Below, piece after piece: positions 16,531 to 24,795 of a stretch of DNA of 64,000 nt. The position numbers and the translations under genes are program-made. Source of the DNA: Arthrobacter sp. SDTb3-6. Its GTDB lineage: Bacteria; Actinomycetota; Actinomycetes; Actinomycetales; Micrococcaceae. Within the stretch, counting starts at the first letter, position 1. Each line of letters opens with the position of its first letter. The stretch lies in NCBI RefSeq assembly GCF_013376095.1, contig NZ_JAAMFN010000008.1, forward strand, positions 56,959 through 120,958, written 5' to 3'. The notes beneath the pieces were generated by a model. It made no database searches and had not been told where the DNA came from. It worked only from the letters and a program-made list of their open reading frames with translations.

Positions 16531-17658
16531 CTAGTTGCTGCCCGTGAATTGCGGCATGACGTGCTCCGAGAAGAGCTCCAGGCTTCGCATGGACTTCTTG
16601 TGGTCCAGCCCGGGGTGGGTGGTCCAGAGCATCATGTGTTCCAGGCCGACCTCCCGCTTGAGCTCGGCGATCTTCTCGGCAACGAACTCGGGTGTGCCAA
16701 CCAACATGTTGCGGTCCATCAGGAAGTCAAAGTCGAGCTTGTGCGCATCCGTCAGTTCTTCGCCGTCCTCCATCATGTTGGAAAGCCCGCGCCAGTGGGT
16801 GATCCACTTGTATGTGTTCATGACGGCCTGCTCAAACTCCTCGCGGGCCTGTTCCATGGTGTCAGCCACATAGACGTCGCGCACCAGGGCAATCCCCTCG
16901 CCCAGCGGCACGTCGCGGCCCTGGGCCTTGGAAGCTTCCTCGCGGTACAGCTCAAAGCGCGGCTTGAGGGCAGAGACCGGAGGCAGCCAGAAGATGCCTT
17001 GGATGCCGTCCCGGCCGGCACTGGCAATGGAGCGCGGGGTGTCGATGACCTGCCAGAGCGGCAGCTCCTCCTGGAACGGCTTGGGAACCACCGACATCTT
17101 GGTGATGATGCCATCTTCGGTGAAGTCGCTGGTGGCCGGCGAAAGCGGGTGGCTCCATTTGACCCCGGGCTTGGGGAATTCGTAAAAACGGCCCTTGTGG
17201 CTGAAGAAGTCCTGCGTCCATGCCTTGCGCATGACTTCCAATGTTTCCGCGAACAGGGCGCGGTTTTGTTCCTGGTCGCGGGGATCCGCCAGCTCATTCA
17301 GGTTCAGGGCCTCCCGCCCATAGAGGCCGCGTCCCACGCCCACCTCCACGCGACCGTCGGAGAACTGGTCCAGCAGTGCCAGGTCCTCGGCGAGGCGCAG
17401 CGGGTGCCAGAAGGTGGCGATGGCGGCTGCCTGGCCGATGCGGATGGTGGAGGTCCGCGCCGCAATGTCAGTGCCCATCATGACGGGGTTCGGCGTCAGC
17501 TCCTGGCCCTCGTGGCCAAAGTGGTGCTCGGTGTACCAGGTAGACCAAAACCCGTAGCGTTCGGCCGCCTGCGCGTACTCTCGGGCATCTTTCATGTGCT
17601 GGTTGTAATTTTTCAAGTCACCGGGAGCACCCAGCGCATGGAAGATGGAGAAGCGCAT
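16531..17658 (-). CDS. Luciferase-like (LLM) FMN/F420-type monooxygenase (375 aa)
   Basis: Bacterial-luciferase-family TIM barrel. It begins MRFSIFHALG, with YGFWSTWYTEHHFG, the typical TSTIRIGQAAAIATFWHPLRLAEDLALLDQFSDGR block and GRVEVGVGRGLYGREA. Length fits two-component monooxygenases that take reduced flavin from a partner. The partner is probably the flavin reductase encoded divergently at 18391. First gene of a six-gene leftward operon. In the Rut (RutA) and pyridine (PyrA) pathways such enzymes open an N-heterocycle by oxygen insertion; the same role is proposed here. The substrate is unknown. Confidence 0.9.
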   Translation of the reverse strand: MRFSIFHALGAPGDLKNYNQHMKDAREYAQAAERYGFWSTWYTEHHFGHEGQELTPNPVMMGTDIAARTSTIRIGQAAAIATFWHPLRLAEDLALLDQFSDGRVEVGVGRGLYGREALNLNELADPRDQEQNRALFAETLEVMRKAWTQDFFSHKGRFYEFPKPGVKWSHPLSPATSDFTEDGIITKMSVVPKPFQEELPLWQVIDTPRSIASAGRDGIQGIFWLPPVSALKPRFELYREEASKAQGRDVPLGEGIALVRDVYVADTMEQAREEFEQAVMNTYKWITHWRGLSNMMEDGEELTDAHKLDFDFLMDRNMLVGTPEFVAEKIAELKREVGLEHMMLWTTHPGLDHKKSMRSLELFSEHVMPQFTGSN

Positions 17659-17962
17659 TGGTATAGCCTTTCGCTCCGCTGCAGCGTTGCAGCGAATTTG
17701 TCAATGGTGTGGTGCATTGTCCGTCGACTTCAACGTCAACACATCTTGCATGGTAGCGACTATATGCATCGACGTTCATTGAAGTCAACGACTTTGCCTC
17801 ACCGGCATAGTCATGGAGTAAAAAAATCCCATAAATAACGGTAATTTTGGTCTAAACTACGGAAATCCACATCACAAACGGCCAGCACCTTTGACTTGGC
17901 ATTGTGAGCTGCATTACCGTTGGTGCCATACATCAGAACGTTTTGAGGAGGAGTTTTCACCC
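17659..17962. promoter_or_regulatory. Divergent promoter region of the monooxygenase cluster with a GntR operator candidate
   Basis: 304 bases between divergent operons. An exact TTGCATGGTAG lies at 17746-17756, with ATGCAT at 17764-17769. No gene is seen. The motif matches those around the GntR gene at 12094. Promoter hexamers cannot be assigned with certainty. Confidence 0.55.
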
Positions 17963-18391
17963 ATGTCCAAGGAATCGGAGCTGAAGGCGCACGTCCGCCG
18001 GGTATGGCACTCAGTGTGGGACGAAGGCGACGTTGACGCGCTCGATGCGCTGCTGGCCGACGGTTTCACCCGCGTCACGGAGGGTTCGTCGTCACCCCTC
18101 GATGCGGCGGCATACAAGGGCGCGGTCAGGACAACCCGCGCCGCATTTCCTGACCTTAAGACCACTGTCGAGGACCTCGTCGAGGAGGACGGCCACCTGG
18201 CCATCTTTTGGAGCAGCACCGGCACCCACAGCAACGAACTGTTTGGGGTTCCGGCCACGGGCAGGACAGTACAAACGTTCGGGGTGAACTTCTGCACCTT
18301 CACCGACGGCAGGCTCTTCCACGAGCGCGTGACCTGGGATCCGCGCCAACTGCTCAACGCCCTTGGCATTACTTCACTAGGAGAAGATTGA
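17963..18391 (+). CDS. SnoaL-like / NTF2-fold protein (142 aa)
   Basis: Small cone-shaped SnoaL-like domain: VRRVWHSVWDEGDVDALDAL, then AAFPDLKTTVEDLVEEDGHLA and VPATGRTVQTFGVNFCTFTDGRL, the usual order of the polyketide-cyclase/ester-cyclase group. Such proteins catalyse isomerisation, cyclisation or hydrolysis, or only bind ligands. The ATG at 17963 follows GGAGGAG. Its stop and the next ATG share a base (TGATG), so it is coupled to the flavin reductase and divergent from the monooxygenase operon. It probably handles an unstable intermediate; the role is inferred from position. Confidence 0.82.
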   Translation: MSKESELKAHVRRVWHSVWDEGDVDALDALLADGFTRVTEGSSSPLDAAAYKGAVRTTRAAFPDLKTTVEDLVEEDGHLAIFWSSTGTHSNELFGVPATGRTVQTFGVNFCTFTDGRLFHERVTWDPRQLLNALGITSLGED

Positions 18392-18927
18392 TGACTGAAA
18401 CCGTGGTCCCCGGCATCGCAGACCGGGACGTGGATGAACCCGATCCGCTCATGGTCCGGGGATTCAACAAGCAATTCATTACGGGCGTCACGGTTGTCAC
18501 CACGCGCGAGGGCGACAAGCCACGCGGCCTGGCGGTGAACGCCTACGCTTCCATCTCCTTCGATCCCCCGCTGATCATGGTGTGCATCCAGCGCACCTCC
18601 TCGACGTATCCGGCGCTTCACGCAGCGACCCACCTGGGCGTCAACATCCTCAGCAACCGCCAACGCGAGGTGGTGAATGTATTTTCGTCCAAGTCCGACG
18701 ACAAGTTCGCTGAATTTGACTGGCACGGCGGGCCCCACGGTTCACCGCTGATCGACGGTTCCGCGGCCATGCTCGAGGCGGAAATCCGGGAGCGCTTCCA
18801 GGCGAAAACCCATACGGTATTCATCTGCCGCGTCCGCCATGCCGAAGTCAACGACGTGGCACCGATGGCGTACAAGGCCGGCAAGATTCTCGACGGCGGC
18901 GGGCTGACCGAGATTCCAGAGCGCTAG
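18391..18927 (+). CDS. Flavin reductase (RutF/HpaC-like), 178 aa
   Basis: Flavin-reductase-like split-barrel protein: VRGFNKQFITGVTVVTTREG, LAVNAYASISFDPPLIMVCI, and HLGVNILSNRQREVVNVFSS are typical. It uses NAD(P)H to supply free reduced FMN to a monooxygenase. The ATG at 18391 has an excellent AGGAG and overlaps the SnoaL-like stop by one base. Divergent location next to the luciferase-like oxygenase marks it as the reductase component of that two-component system, equivalent in role to RutF or PyrE. Confidence 0.9.
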   Translation: MTETVVPGIADRDVDEPDPLMVRGFNKQFITGVTVVTTREGDKPRGLAVNAYASISFDPPLIMVCIQRTSSTYPALHAATHLGVNILSNRQREVVNVFSSKSDDKFAEFDWHGGPHGSPLIDGSAAMLEAEIRERFQAKTHTVFICRVRHAEVNDVAPMAYKAGKILDGGGLTEIPER

Positions 18928-19076
18928 TGGCCCGGTGCCCGCTCCGGCACGGACGGGCCGCACCGCCTGTAACCGTACCCGCCGAGGTCGTGCATGACGC
19001 GCTGGGTGCGATGAAATGGCGCTGCCAGCGGCGCATATGCTGTAGAGGAACCTTCCGCGCACACCAAGGAGCTTCC

Positions 19077-20174
19077 ATGACCGAGACCCTCACCTACCGC
19101 CACCTGTTCGGGCCGGGACCGAGCAATTGCTACCCGGAGGCAGTCTCGGCCATCGCGGCCCCGATCCTGGGCCACCTGGACCCCCTGTTCATCGAAATGC
19201 TCGACGACACCTGCGAGGGCCTGCGCGAGGTCTGGGGCACCACGAACGCCCGAACCCTTCCGCTCAGCGGCACGGGCTCGCTCGGCATGGAGGCCGCGTT
19301 CGTCAACACCATCGAAAAGGGCGACGTGGCCGTCGTCGCGGTCAACGGCCTCTTCGGCGAGCGCATGTGCGAGGTGGCCCGCCGCGCCGGCGCCGAGGTG
19401 GTGCGCGTGGACCACGAGTGGGGGCGGCCGATCGACCCCGAGCGCGTCGCCTCCGCCCACCCCGCCCCCAAGGTGATCGCCGCCGTCCACGCCGAAACCT
19501 CCACCGGCGTCCGCTCCGACATCGCCGCGCTGGGCAAGCTGAAGGGTGATGCGCTGCTCATCACCGATGCCGTCACCTCCATTGGCGGCCTGGAGCTGAA
19601 GGCCGACGACTGGGGCATCGACGTCGGCTATGCCGGCACGCAGAAATGCCTCGGCGTCTCCCCCGGCCTGGCCCCCTTCACCATTTCCGACGCCGCCTTC
19701 GAGCGCCGCGTCAAGGACCCGCGGTCCTGGTACCTGGACATCGGCCTGCTCGGCGGGTACGTCGGAGCGGCCAGCGGCAGCAAGCGCACGTACCACCACA
19801 CGGCCCCGGTGGCCATGATTGCCAGCCTGCAGGCAGGCCTCGGCCGCATCCGCAATGAAGGGCTCGACGCGGTCCAGGCACGCCACGCCGCCGCCGGCCT
19901 TGCCCTCCAGGACGGCCTGCAGGACATGGGCCTGGAGCTGTTTGCCGCCGAAGGGTCCCGCCTGCCCAGCCTGACCACCGTCCGCGTGCCCGACGGCGTC
20001 CATTCCGCCGTGGTGCGGTCCTACCTGCTGGAGAACTTCAGCCTGGAAATCGGGGCCGGCGCCGGCAAGTTCGCGGACACCGTGTGGCGGATCGGCATGA
20101 TGGGGCCCAACGCGAACCCGGCCTCCGTGGTGCTGGTGCTCGGCGCGCTGAAGGAAGCACTCGCGAAGGCATAG
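19077..20174 (+). CDS. Class V PLP aminotransferase, alanine-glyoxylate/serine-pyruvate type (365 aa)
   Basis: PLP enzyme with FGPGPSNCYPEAVSAIAAPILGH at the start, the cofactor-contact SGTGSLGMEAAF, aspartate in ITDAVTSIGGL and Schiff-base lysine Lys190 in YAGTQKCLGVSPG. Length and motifs match alanine-glyoxylate/serine-glyoxylate aminotransferases. The ATG at 19077 has AAGGAG upstream. It stands 150 bp after the flavin reductase and has its own hairpin terminator, so it is probably monocistronic. It may act in glyoxylate or serine metabolism; a role in recycling amino products of the preceding cluster is possible but not shown. Confidence 0.88.
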   Translation: MTETLTYRHLFGPGPSNCYPEAVSAIAAPILGHLDPLFIEMLDDTCEGLREVWGTTNARTLPLSGTGSLGMEAAFVNTIEKGDVAVVAVNGLFGERMCEVARRAGAEVVRVDHEWGRPIDPERVASAHPAPKVIAAVHAETSTGVRSDIAALGKLKGDALLITDAVTSIGGLELKADDWGIDVGYAGTQKCLGVSPGLAPFTISDAAFERRVKDPRSWYLDIGLLGGYVGAASGSKRTYHHTAPVAMIASLQAGLGRIRNEGLDAVQARHAAAGLALQDGLQDMGLELFAAEGSRLPSLTTVRVPDGVHSAVVRSYLLENFSLEIGAGAGKFADTVWRIGMMGPNANPASVVLVLGALKEALAKA

Positions 20175-20182
20175 GGCAGGCA

Positions 20183-20213
20183 GCAGGCCCGGTGCGGGAT
20201 GCACCGGGCCTGC
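20183..20213. terminator. Bidirectional hairpin between convergent genes
   Basis: A perfect 13-bp stem (20183-20195/20201-20213, 5-base loop) lies between the rightward aminotransferase stop (20174) and the leftward WXG100 stop (20229). The placement fits a terminator for both. Confidence 0.8.
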
Positions 20214-20228
20214 ACACCACCGCTCGTA

Positions 20229-20498
20229 TCAGTGTGCGGAGGTCTGGATCTGCTGCTGGCGCTGCTTGTTCACATTCTGCTGCACTTCCTGCAGGCTGTG
20301 GGCCACCTTGGTCAGCTGCGTCTTGTACGTCGGCCAGTCCGTGTGCTTGAACCGGTCAGCATCCGGACCCTGCCACTGCACGGAATTCGCCTTGCCATCC
20401 AGCGAACTGGTCAGCTGCTGGATCTGGTCCACCGCATGCCCCAGCTTGCCCGCCAGGTCCGCCATGTCCTCCGGGTTGTTACCAATCAAACCAGCCAC
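20229..20498 (-). CDS. WXG100 (ESAT-6-like) family protein (89 aa)
   Basis: Short helical-hairpin protein with the WxG turn at Trp42-Gln-Gly44 (VQWQGPDADRF) between two helices. The C-terminal helix is charged and glutamine-rich. These are substrates or partners of type VII (ESX) secretion. The GTG at 20498 is chosen because AGGA precedes it at proper spacing and it gives the common MAGLIGNN start; the ATG three codons upstream has no ribosome site. No ESX machinery genes are in the window, so it is an orphan here. Secretion is not shown. Confidence 0.8.
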   Translation of the reverse strand: MAGLIGNNPEDMADLAGKLGHAVDQIQQLTSSLDGKANSVQWQGPDADRFKHTDWPTYKTQLTKVAHSLQEVQQNVNKQRQQQIQTSAH

Positions 20499-20826
20499 AA
20501 TGCACATCCTATTCGTTCAGTGTTCTTCGGTTCAGCTCCCCGTGCGTCGGTGGAGCCGTTGCTAAAAAACTATCGCGGCCCGTCCGCCGGCGTCGATGGG
20601 GCCCGCTCCCCATGCAGGACTCCCCATGCACACGTACCCATGGCACCGCACGAACGGCGCCCGGAAACCCGAACGGAACGGACGGTGCCGAACACCGGGG
20701 CTGCACCCGGCGCCACCGGGGTTACGCCCGGCATGGCAGCCGCGTAGGGTGAATGAATCAAGGTTGCCGACGCACCTGATAACGGGCTCTGATGCGGCAG
20801 CCTCCCGTCAGGAAGGACCTGTAGTC
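20499..20826. other. Intergenic region, no gene seen
   Basis: 328 bases between the divergent WXG100 gene and the proline-rich gene. It probably contains both promoters. No convincing open frame or strong hairpin was found. Confidence 0.5.
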
Positions 20827-21108
20827 ATGGACCAGAACAGCACTTCATCGATTCCGGACCCCGAACCGTCCAGGCCAGGCGAACCCGGGCCCTGGGTGCC
20901 TCCCATGCCGCCCGACCCGACGATGCCGCCCGACCCGACGCAGCCCCCGGACCCCACCCGGCCGCCGGACCCCACCCGGCCACCGGACCCTGCCGAGCCC
21001 CCTCCCCCGCCGTTCCCGCCGGACCCTCTGGACCCGCCCCATCCGGATGCGCCCAGGCCTCCCCTGCCGCCGGCCCCGCCGTTCGGCACGCCGGGAAGGG
21101 TCGTTTAA
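20827..21108 (+). CDS. Proline-rich low-complexity small protein (93 aa)
   Basis: After a polar start (MDQNSTSSIPDPEPS) the protein is dominated by five near-identical six-residue repeats of PPDPT plus one residue, then PPPPFPPDPLDPPHP-type sequence. The repeats are visible at DNA level as 18-bp units (about 20919-21005). AGGAAGGA precedes the ATG. No signal peptide or membrane segment is present. It could be an intrinsically disordered linker or wall-facing protein. Given the repeat composition, an artefact of GC-rich repeat DNA cannot be ruled out. Confidence 0.5.
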   Translation: MDQNSTSSIPDPEPSRPGEPGPWVPPMPPDPTMPPDPTQPPDPTRPPDPTRPPDPAEPPPPPFPPDPLDPPHPDAPRPPLPPAPPFGTPGRVV

Positions 21109-21227
21109 GATCCTGGCAGGGATCACGGTCACCGCGGCAACGCGCCCCACCGCTACCACGGAGCCGCACCACGGTAATGTGGCTGACACGGCGGCGAGGC
21201 CGGTGGACTGCGGCGAAGGGAGGCGAC

Positions 21228-23075
21228 ATGCCTGCACGGAAAAAGCAGCGCAGGCATGGCCCGGCCACCGTCCCCGAAACACCCGCCAGCCGCGCACCCG
21301 TCCACCACCTGCCCGGCGCCGCCGTGGCCGAACTGCTGGCCAGTCCAACACGGACCAGGCCCGCCGTCGTCGTCAGTTTCACAGCCGGCACCGGCAGCCA
21401 CCGGATCAACGCCGCCGCCCTGGCAGCACTCCTGGACGGCGAGGCTGACGTGTTCGAGTTGGAAAACGGCAGTGAAACGCGCCGGCTGCAGGACGGACTG
21501 CCCCCGGGCCTGGAGATTTACGGTTCCGGTGCACGGGCCTACCCGGCGGGGCCCGACTGGCCGGAAACAACGCCTGAACCGCGGCTGGTCCACCGCCTCA
21601 CCAACCTGTCACGGCTGATGGAGGCCCTGGCCGCGGACGTCCGTTCGGGCGCCCGGCGCACCCAATCCGCAGCACCCCCGCCCCCGAAACCCGCACCAAC
21701 CACGGCCACCGGCACGGTGGGCGGGTTCACCGGCGAAGACAACAGCCGCGCGCTGGTCAGGCTGGCCACCACGGGCCGGCAGGTCACCATCCGTGCCGAG
21801 GACCTGCTGCCCGGCGTGCCGTTGGACTGGCTGCTCACGCGGGGCCAGCAGGTCACCGGGCTCCTCGATGCGGAGGCCCGCACGCTGGACATCCACGCCC
21901 TGCTGCAGCGGCCGGCCTCTCCCGTCACGGTGTACCGCCCCGGCGACGTTGCCCTGGCCCGGGTCAAGGCGGCCTACGCCGGGCACGCCGTGGTGACCCT
22001 GTGGCCCGACGCCGACTTCCGGATCGGCATCGCCCGGATCTCCTCCAACGAGCTCGACGCCGCGGAGGACCTGCTCACCGAAGGGGAAGTGGTGCGCGTC
22101 CGGGTGCTCTACGAAAACGGCGCCGTGGTGCTGTCCATGCTGGACGTGGACGACGACGACCCCCACGTCCCGGCCCCATCCCTCGTTGCGGGCGGGCCGC
22201 CCTGGCTCGACCCGGACCGGCCGTACACCAGTATTTTTGCCCCTCCCGGCGCTGCCGCGGCCGCCGGAACGCATGCCGGGGCACCCGGCGGGGCCGGCGA
22301 AACGGGAGACGGGCACGCACGCCCGGCGGCCGGCGTCGGCCCTCCCGGGGAGGGGTCCGCACTTACGGCCTCGGAGCGGCGCACGGCCCTGAAATCGACA
22401 CAGATGGAGCTGGAGGCCGCACGGCACACCATCGCCGAGCTCTCTGCGGATGCCACGAAGAGGGGCGCGACGGACAAGCTCGCCAGGATGTGGCAGGACC
22501 GCTATGACGACGAACGCCGCCGGGCCGACCACGAGGCCCGGCTCCGCAGCGACGTCATCCGGCAGCTCGAGTCCCTGAAAGCCGAGCTGGCCAAGACGAA
22601 GACCCAGCTGGTAGGGGCGAAGAAGTTGCGGAGGTCGGCCTCCTCCAAGTCGGAACCCGAGCCGCCGGACCTGTTCGGCGAACCCGTGGAGCAGTTCCGC
22701 TTTGACCTCTACACGGAATGGGCGCGGACGGTTCCCGCCGTGGACAAGGACCGTGAGCCGCTGGGCGCGTACTCCGTGGGACCCTACTTTTTGGAGTCGC
22801 TTGCGGCATTGCCGGCGCCGCAGCGGACCAAGGCCCTGCGGGCGGTGGTGGACCTGGTGGCCAACCGCGAGGGGCCGCTGCGCAACCGGAAGCCGCATGT
22901 CCTGCGCGAAAACGAGGGCGCCCATGCACCGGCCCGCATGCGCGGGGAGGATGTGTGCTGGCGGCTGTACGTGGAGCAGGGCACGGCCGCTGCGCTGCGG
23001 CTGCACTACTGGAAGCTGAAGTCCGGCGGCTTCGAGCTCCACGAAGTTGTGCCGCACGACGCCGTGAAGCCTTAA
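21228..23075 (+). CDS. Uncharacterised multidomain protein with tandem S1-like folds, coiled coil and RelE-like C-terminus (615 aa)
   Basis: I do not recognise a named gene. Visible architecture: a basic start (PARKKQRRHG); an alpha/beta segment at about 45-115 (VVVSFTAGTGSHRI, then LPPGLEIYGSGARAYP); two S1/OB-like beta segments at about 164-228 and 236-308 (YRPGDVALARVKAAYAGHAV and EGEVVRVRVLYENGAVVLSM); a disordered Ala/Gly/Pro linker to 380; a charged coiled coil at about 382-470; and a C-terminal domain at about 490-612 with WRLYVEQGTAAALRLHYWKL, reminiscent of RelE/ParE-like strands. RNA binding is a fair guess. GGGAGG precedes the ATG at 21228; a longer start lacks a ribosome site. Apparently monocistronic. 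Confidence 0.75.
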   Translation: MPARKKQRRHGPATVPETPASRAPVHHLPGAAVAELLASPTRTRPAVVVSFTAGTGSHRINAAALAALLDGEADVFELENGSETRRLQDGLPPGLEIYGSGARAYPAGPDWPETTPEPRLVHRLTNLSRLMEALAADVRSGARRTQSAAPPPPKPAPTTATGTVGGFTGEDNSRALVRLATTGRQVTIRAEDLLPGVPLDWLLTRGQQVTGLLDAEARTLDIHALLQRPASPVTVYRPGDVALARVKAAYAGHAVVTLWPDADFRIGIARISSNELDAAEDLLTEGEVVRVRVLYENGAVVLSMLDVDDDDPHVPAPSLVAGGPPWLDPDRPYTSIFAPPGAAAAAGTHAGAPGGAGETGDGHARPAAGVGPPGEGSALTASERRTALKSTQMELEAARHTIAELSADATKRGATDKLARMWQDRYDDERRRADHEARLRSDVIRQLESLKAELAKTKTQLVGAKKLRRSASSKSEPEPPDLFGEPVEQFRFDLYTEWARTVPAVDKDREPLGAYSVGPYFLESLAALPAPQRTKALRAVVDLVANREGPLRNRKPHVLRENEGAHAPARMRGEDVCWRLYVEQGTAAALRLHYWKLKSGGFELHEVVPHDAVKP

Positions 23076-23350
23076 CGCCTGTCCGTGCCTATCCGGTTTG
23101 TTGAGGGCTCGGACCGGAATCGTTGCCGGCACGGGGTGGCCGGTGGCCTCTGCGGCCACAGGGGAATTCGATGGTTCAGCAAATGCGGGTTGGCGGCCCC
23201 ACAGCACGCTTTATCTGCACCGCCGAATTTTGAAATCGGTTCCGGGGGACTTCTTCGCTGAAAGCAGCCGCCCCGGACCGGCGTGCAGGGTGCCCCACCC
23301 CGCCGGCAAGCCATAAGCTGGTGGGACACCGTCGGAAAGGACGCCCTGCC

Positions 23351-23896
23351 ATGTCTTCACCCCTTGAACTGGTCCGGCTGCTGGACGACGACGGCTCCGA
23401 GATCGGCACGGCGGACAAGTCGCTGGTGCACGGCGACAACACCCCGCTGCACCTGGCCTTCTCCTGCCACCTGATGGACGGCACCGGGCGGACCCTGCTC
23501 ACCCGCCGGGCGCTCTCGAAGCTGACCTGGCCCGGGGTCTGGACGAACTCGTTTTGCGGGCACCCGGCCCCCGGCGAAACGCTGGAGGACGCTGTGCGGC
23601 GGCGGGCCGGCGTCGAACTCAACCTTGAGGTCACCGACATCCGCCTGGCCCTGCCGCACTTCCGCTACCGGGCCGTGGATGCCTCGGGCATTGTGGAAAA
23701 CGAGATCTGCCCCGTCTTTACCGCCGTCTACACAGGCGACGGCGGGCTCTCACCCAATCGCGATGAGGTGTGCGACTGGTCGTGGGCGGACGTCGGGGAT
23801 GTGGCGGAGGCGGTGGAGGCCGTGCCGTTCGTGTTCAGCCCGTGGCTGGTGCGCCAGCTCGCGGACGGGATCTACGACGGCGTTCTGCCCGGCTGA
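23351..23896 (+). CDS. idi: Isopentenyl-diphosphate delta-isomerase, type I (181 aa)
   Basis: Interconverts IPP and DMAPP in isoprenoid synthesis; a cytoplasmic Nudix-fold metal enzyme. The catalytic cysteine segment is TNSFCGHPAPGET (Cys69, His71), followed by the Nudix-like LEDAVRRRAGVEL and the glutamate segment VENEICPVF. SWADVGDV completes the fold. Length is normal for actinobacterial Idi. AAAGGA lies about 11 bases before the ATG at 23351, slightly far. It stands alone between unrelated genes. The preceding 275 bases (23076-23350) show no gene. Confidence 0.93.
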   Translation: MSSPLELVRLLDDDGSEIGTADKSLVHGDNTPLHLAFSCHLMDGTGRTLLTRRALSKLTWPGVWTNSFCGHPAPGETLEDAVRRRAGVELNLEVTDIRLALPHFRYRAVDASGIVENEICPVFTAVYTGDGGLSPNRDEVCDWSWADVGDVAEAVEAVPFVFSPWLVRQLADGIYDGVLPG

Positions 23897-23935
23897 GCTG
23901 TTGCCGCCAGCCCAGCTTCCGGGACAGCGCGGCGG

Positions 23936-24754
23936 TCAGCCGGCCACCATCGCAGCGCTTTGCTCCCACAAGCCCAGGGCCAGGTCCGCGCGGTAGGCCA
24001 GCGGGTTGGCCCGGGCCACCTTGCGCCGGGAGAAGAACTCGCCGGGCGTCCAGTCCTCGCCCGGGACGGAGGTGGCCAGCCAGACCAGCGTGTCCGCTCC
24101 CTGCGCGGGCGAGAGCATGAAGCGCCGGGCCAGGCTGCCATACGCCAGCTTGGTCACACCATTCGATTCCGCCGAGAATCCGCTCGCCACCACGCCTGGG
24201 TGGAAGGCCGCGGCGGAAATGCCATGGTCGCCGTAGCGGCGCTGCAGTTCACGGGTGAAGAGGATGTTGGCCAGTTTGGCGTTGCCGTAGGCGGCGTTCG
24301 CCGAGTATTTTTTCGCCGCGTCAAGGTCGTTGATGTCAAACTTCGCCATGAACCGGTTGGCCATGCTGGAGGTGTTGATGACGGTGGCCCTGCTCGCGAC
24401 AAGCTGCTCGACCAGCAGCGTGGTCAGCAGGAAGGGGGCCAGGTGGTTGACCTGGAACGTCTTCTCGTGTCCGTCCTTGGTCACCTCGCGGCCGGCCATG
24501 ATGCCCCCGGCGTTGTTGGCCAGCACGTCGATGCGCGGGTACTTTTCTGCCAGCCCGGCCGCCAGTTCCCGCACCTGGCCCAAATCGGTGAAGTCCGTGA
24601 TGAAGCTGTCCGCCTCCAGCTCGTCGGCAATGGCCTTCGTCTTGTGCGGCGACCGGCCCACCACCACCAGCTGGTCCCCTGGATACGCCAGCATCTTCGC
24701 GGCGGCCGCACCAATGCCGTCGCTTGCCCCGGTGATTACGATTGTGCGTGCCAT
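23936..24754 (-). CDS. Short-chain dehydrogenase/reductase, retinol-dehydrogenase-like (272 aa)
   Basis: Rossmann-fold oxidoreductase. Cofactor motif TGASDGIGAAAA, arginine in VVGRSPHK suggesting NADP(H), NNAGG, and active-site Ser in INTSSMANR with Tyr/Lys in AYGNAK. The C-terminal part continues as in the WWOX/retinol-dehydrogenase-like subgroup (FHPGVVASGF, then a DTLVWLA segment). Substrate is not predictable. AAGGA lies before the ATG. It converges with idi (39-bp gap) and is not in an obvious operon. Confidence 0.88.
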   Translation of the reverse strand: MARTIVITGASDGIGAAAAKMLAYPGDQLVVVGRSPHKTKAIADELEADSFITDFTDLGQVRELAAGLAEKYPRIDVLANNAGGIMAGREVTKDGHEKTFQVNHLAPFLLTTLLVEQLVASRATVINTSSMANRFMAKFDINDLDAAKKYSANAAYGNAKLANILFTRELQRRYGDHGISAAAFHPGVVASGFSAESNGVTKLAYGSLARRFMLSPAQGADTLVWLATSVPGEDWTPGEFFSRRKVARANPLAYRADLALGLWEQSAAMVAG

Positions 24755-24795
24755 GGCCCGTCCTTAGAAAGATGCTTCAGCATACCGCCGGGGAG

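Noticed and set aside
20827..21108. Collagen-like or PE/PPE secreted protein linked to the WXG100 gene
   Set aside because: No signal peptide, no PPE motif and no ESX genes. It is on the opposite strand from the WXG100 gene. Repeat composition alone does not support it.
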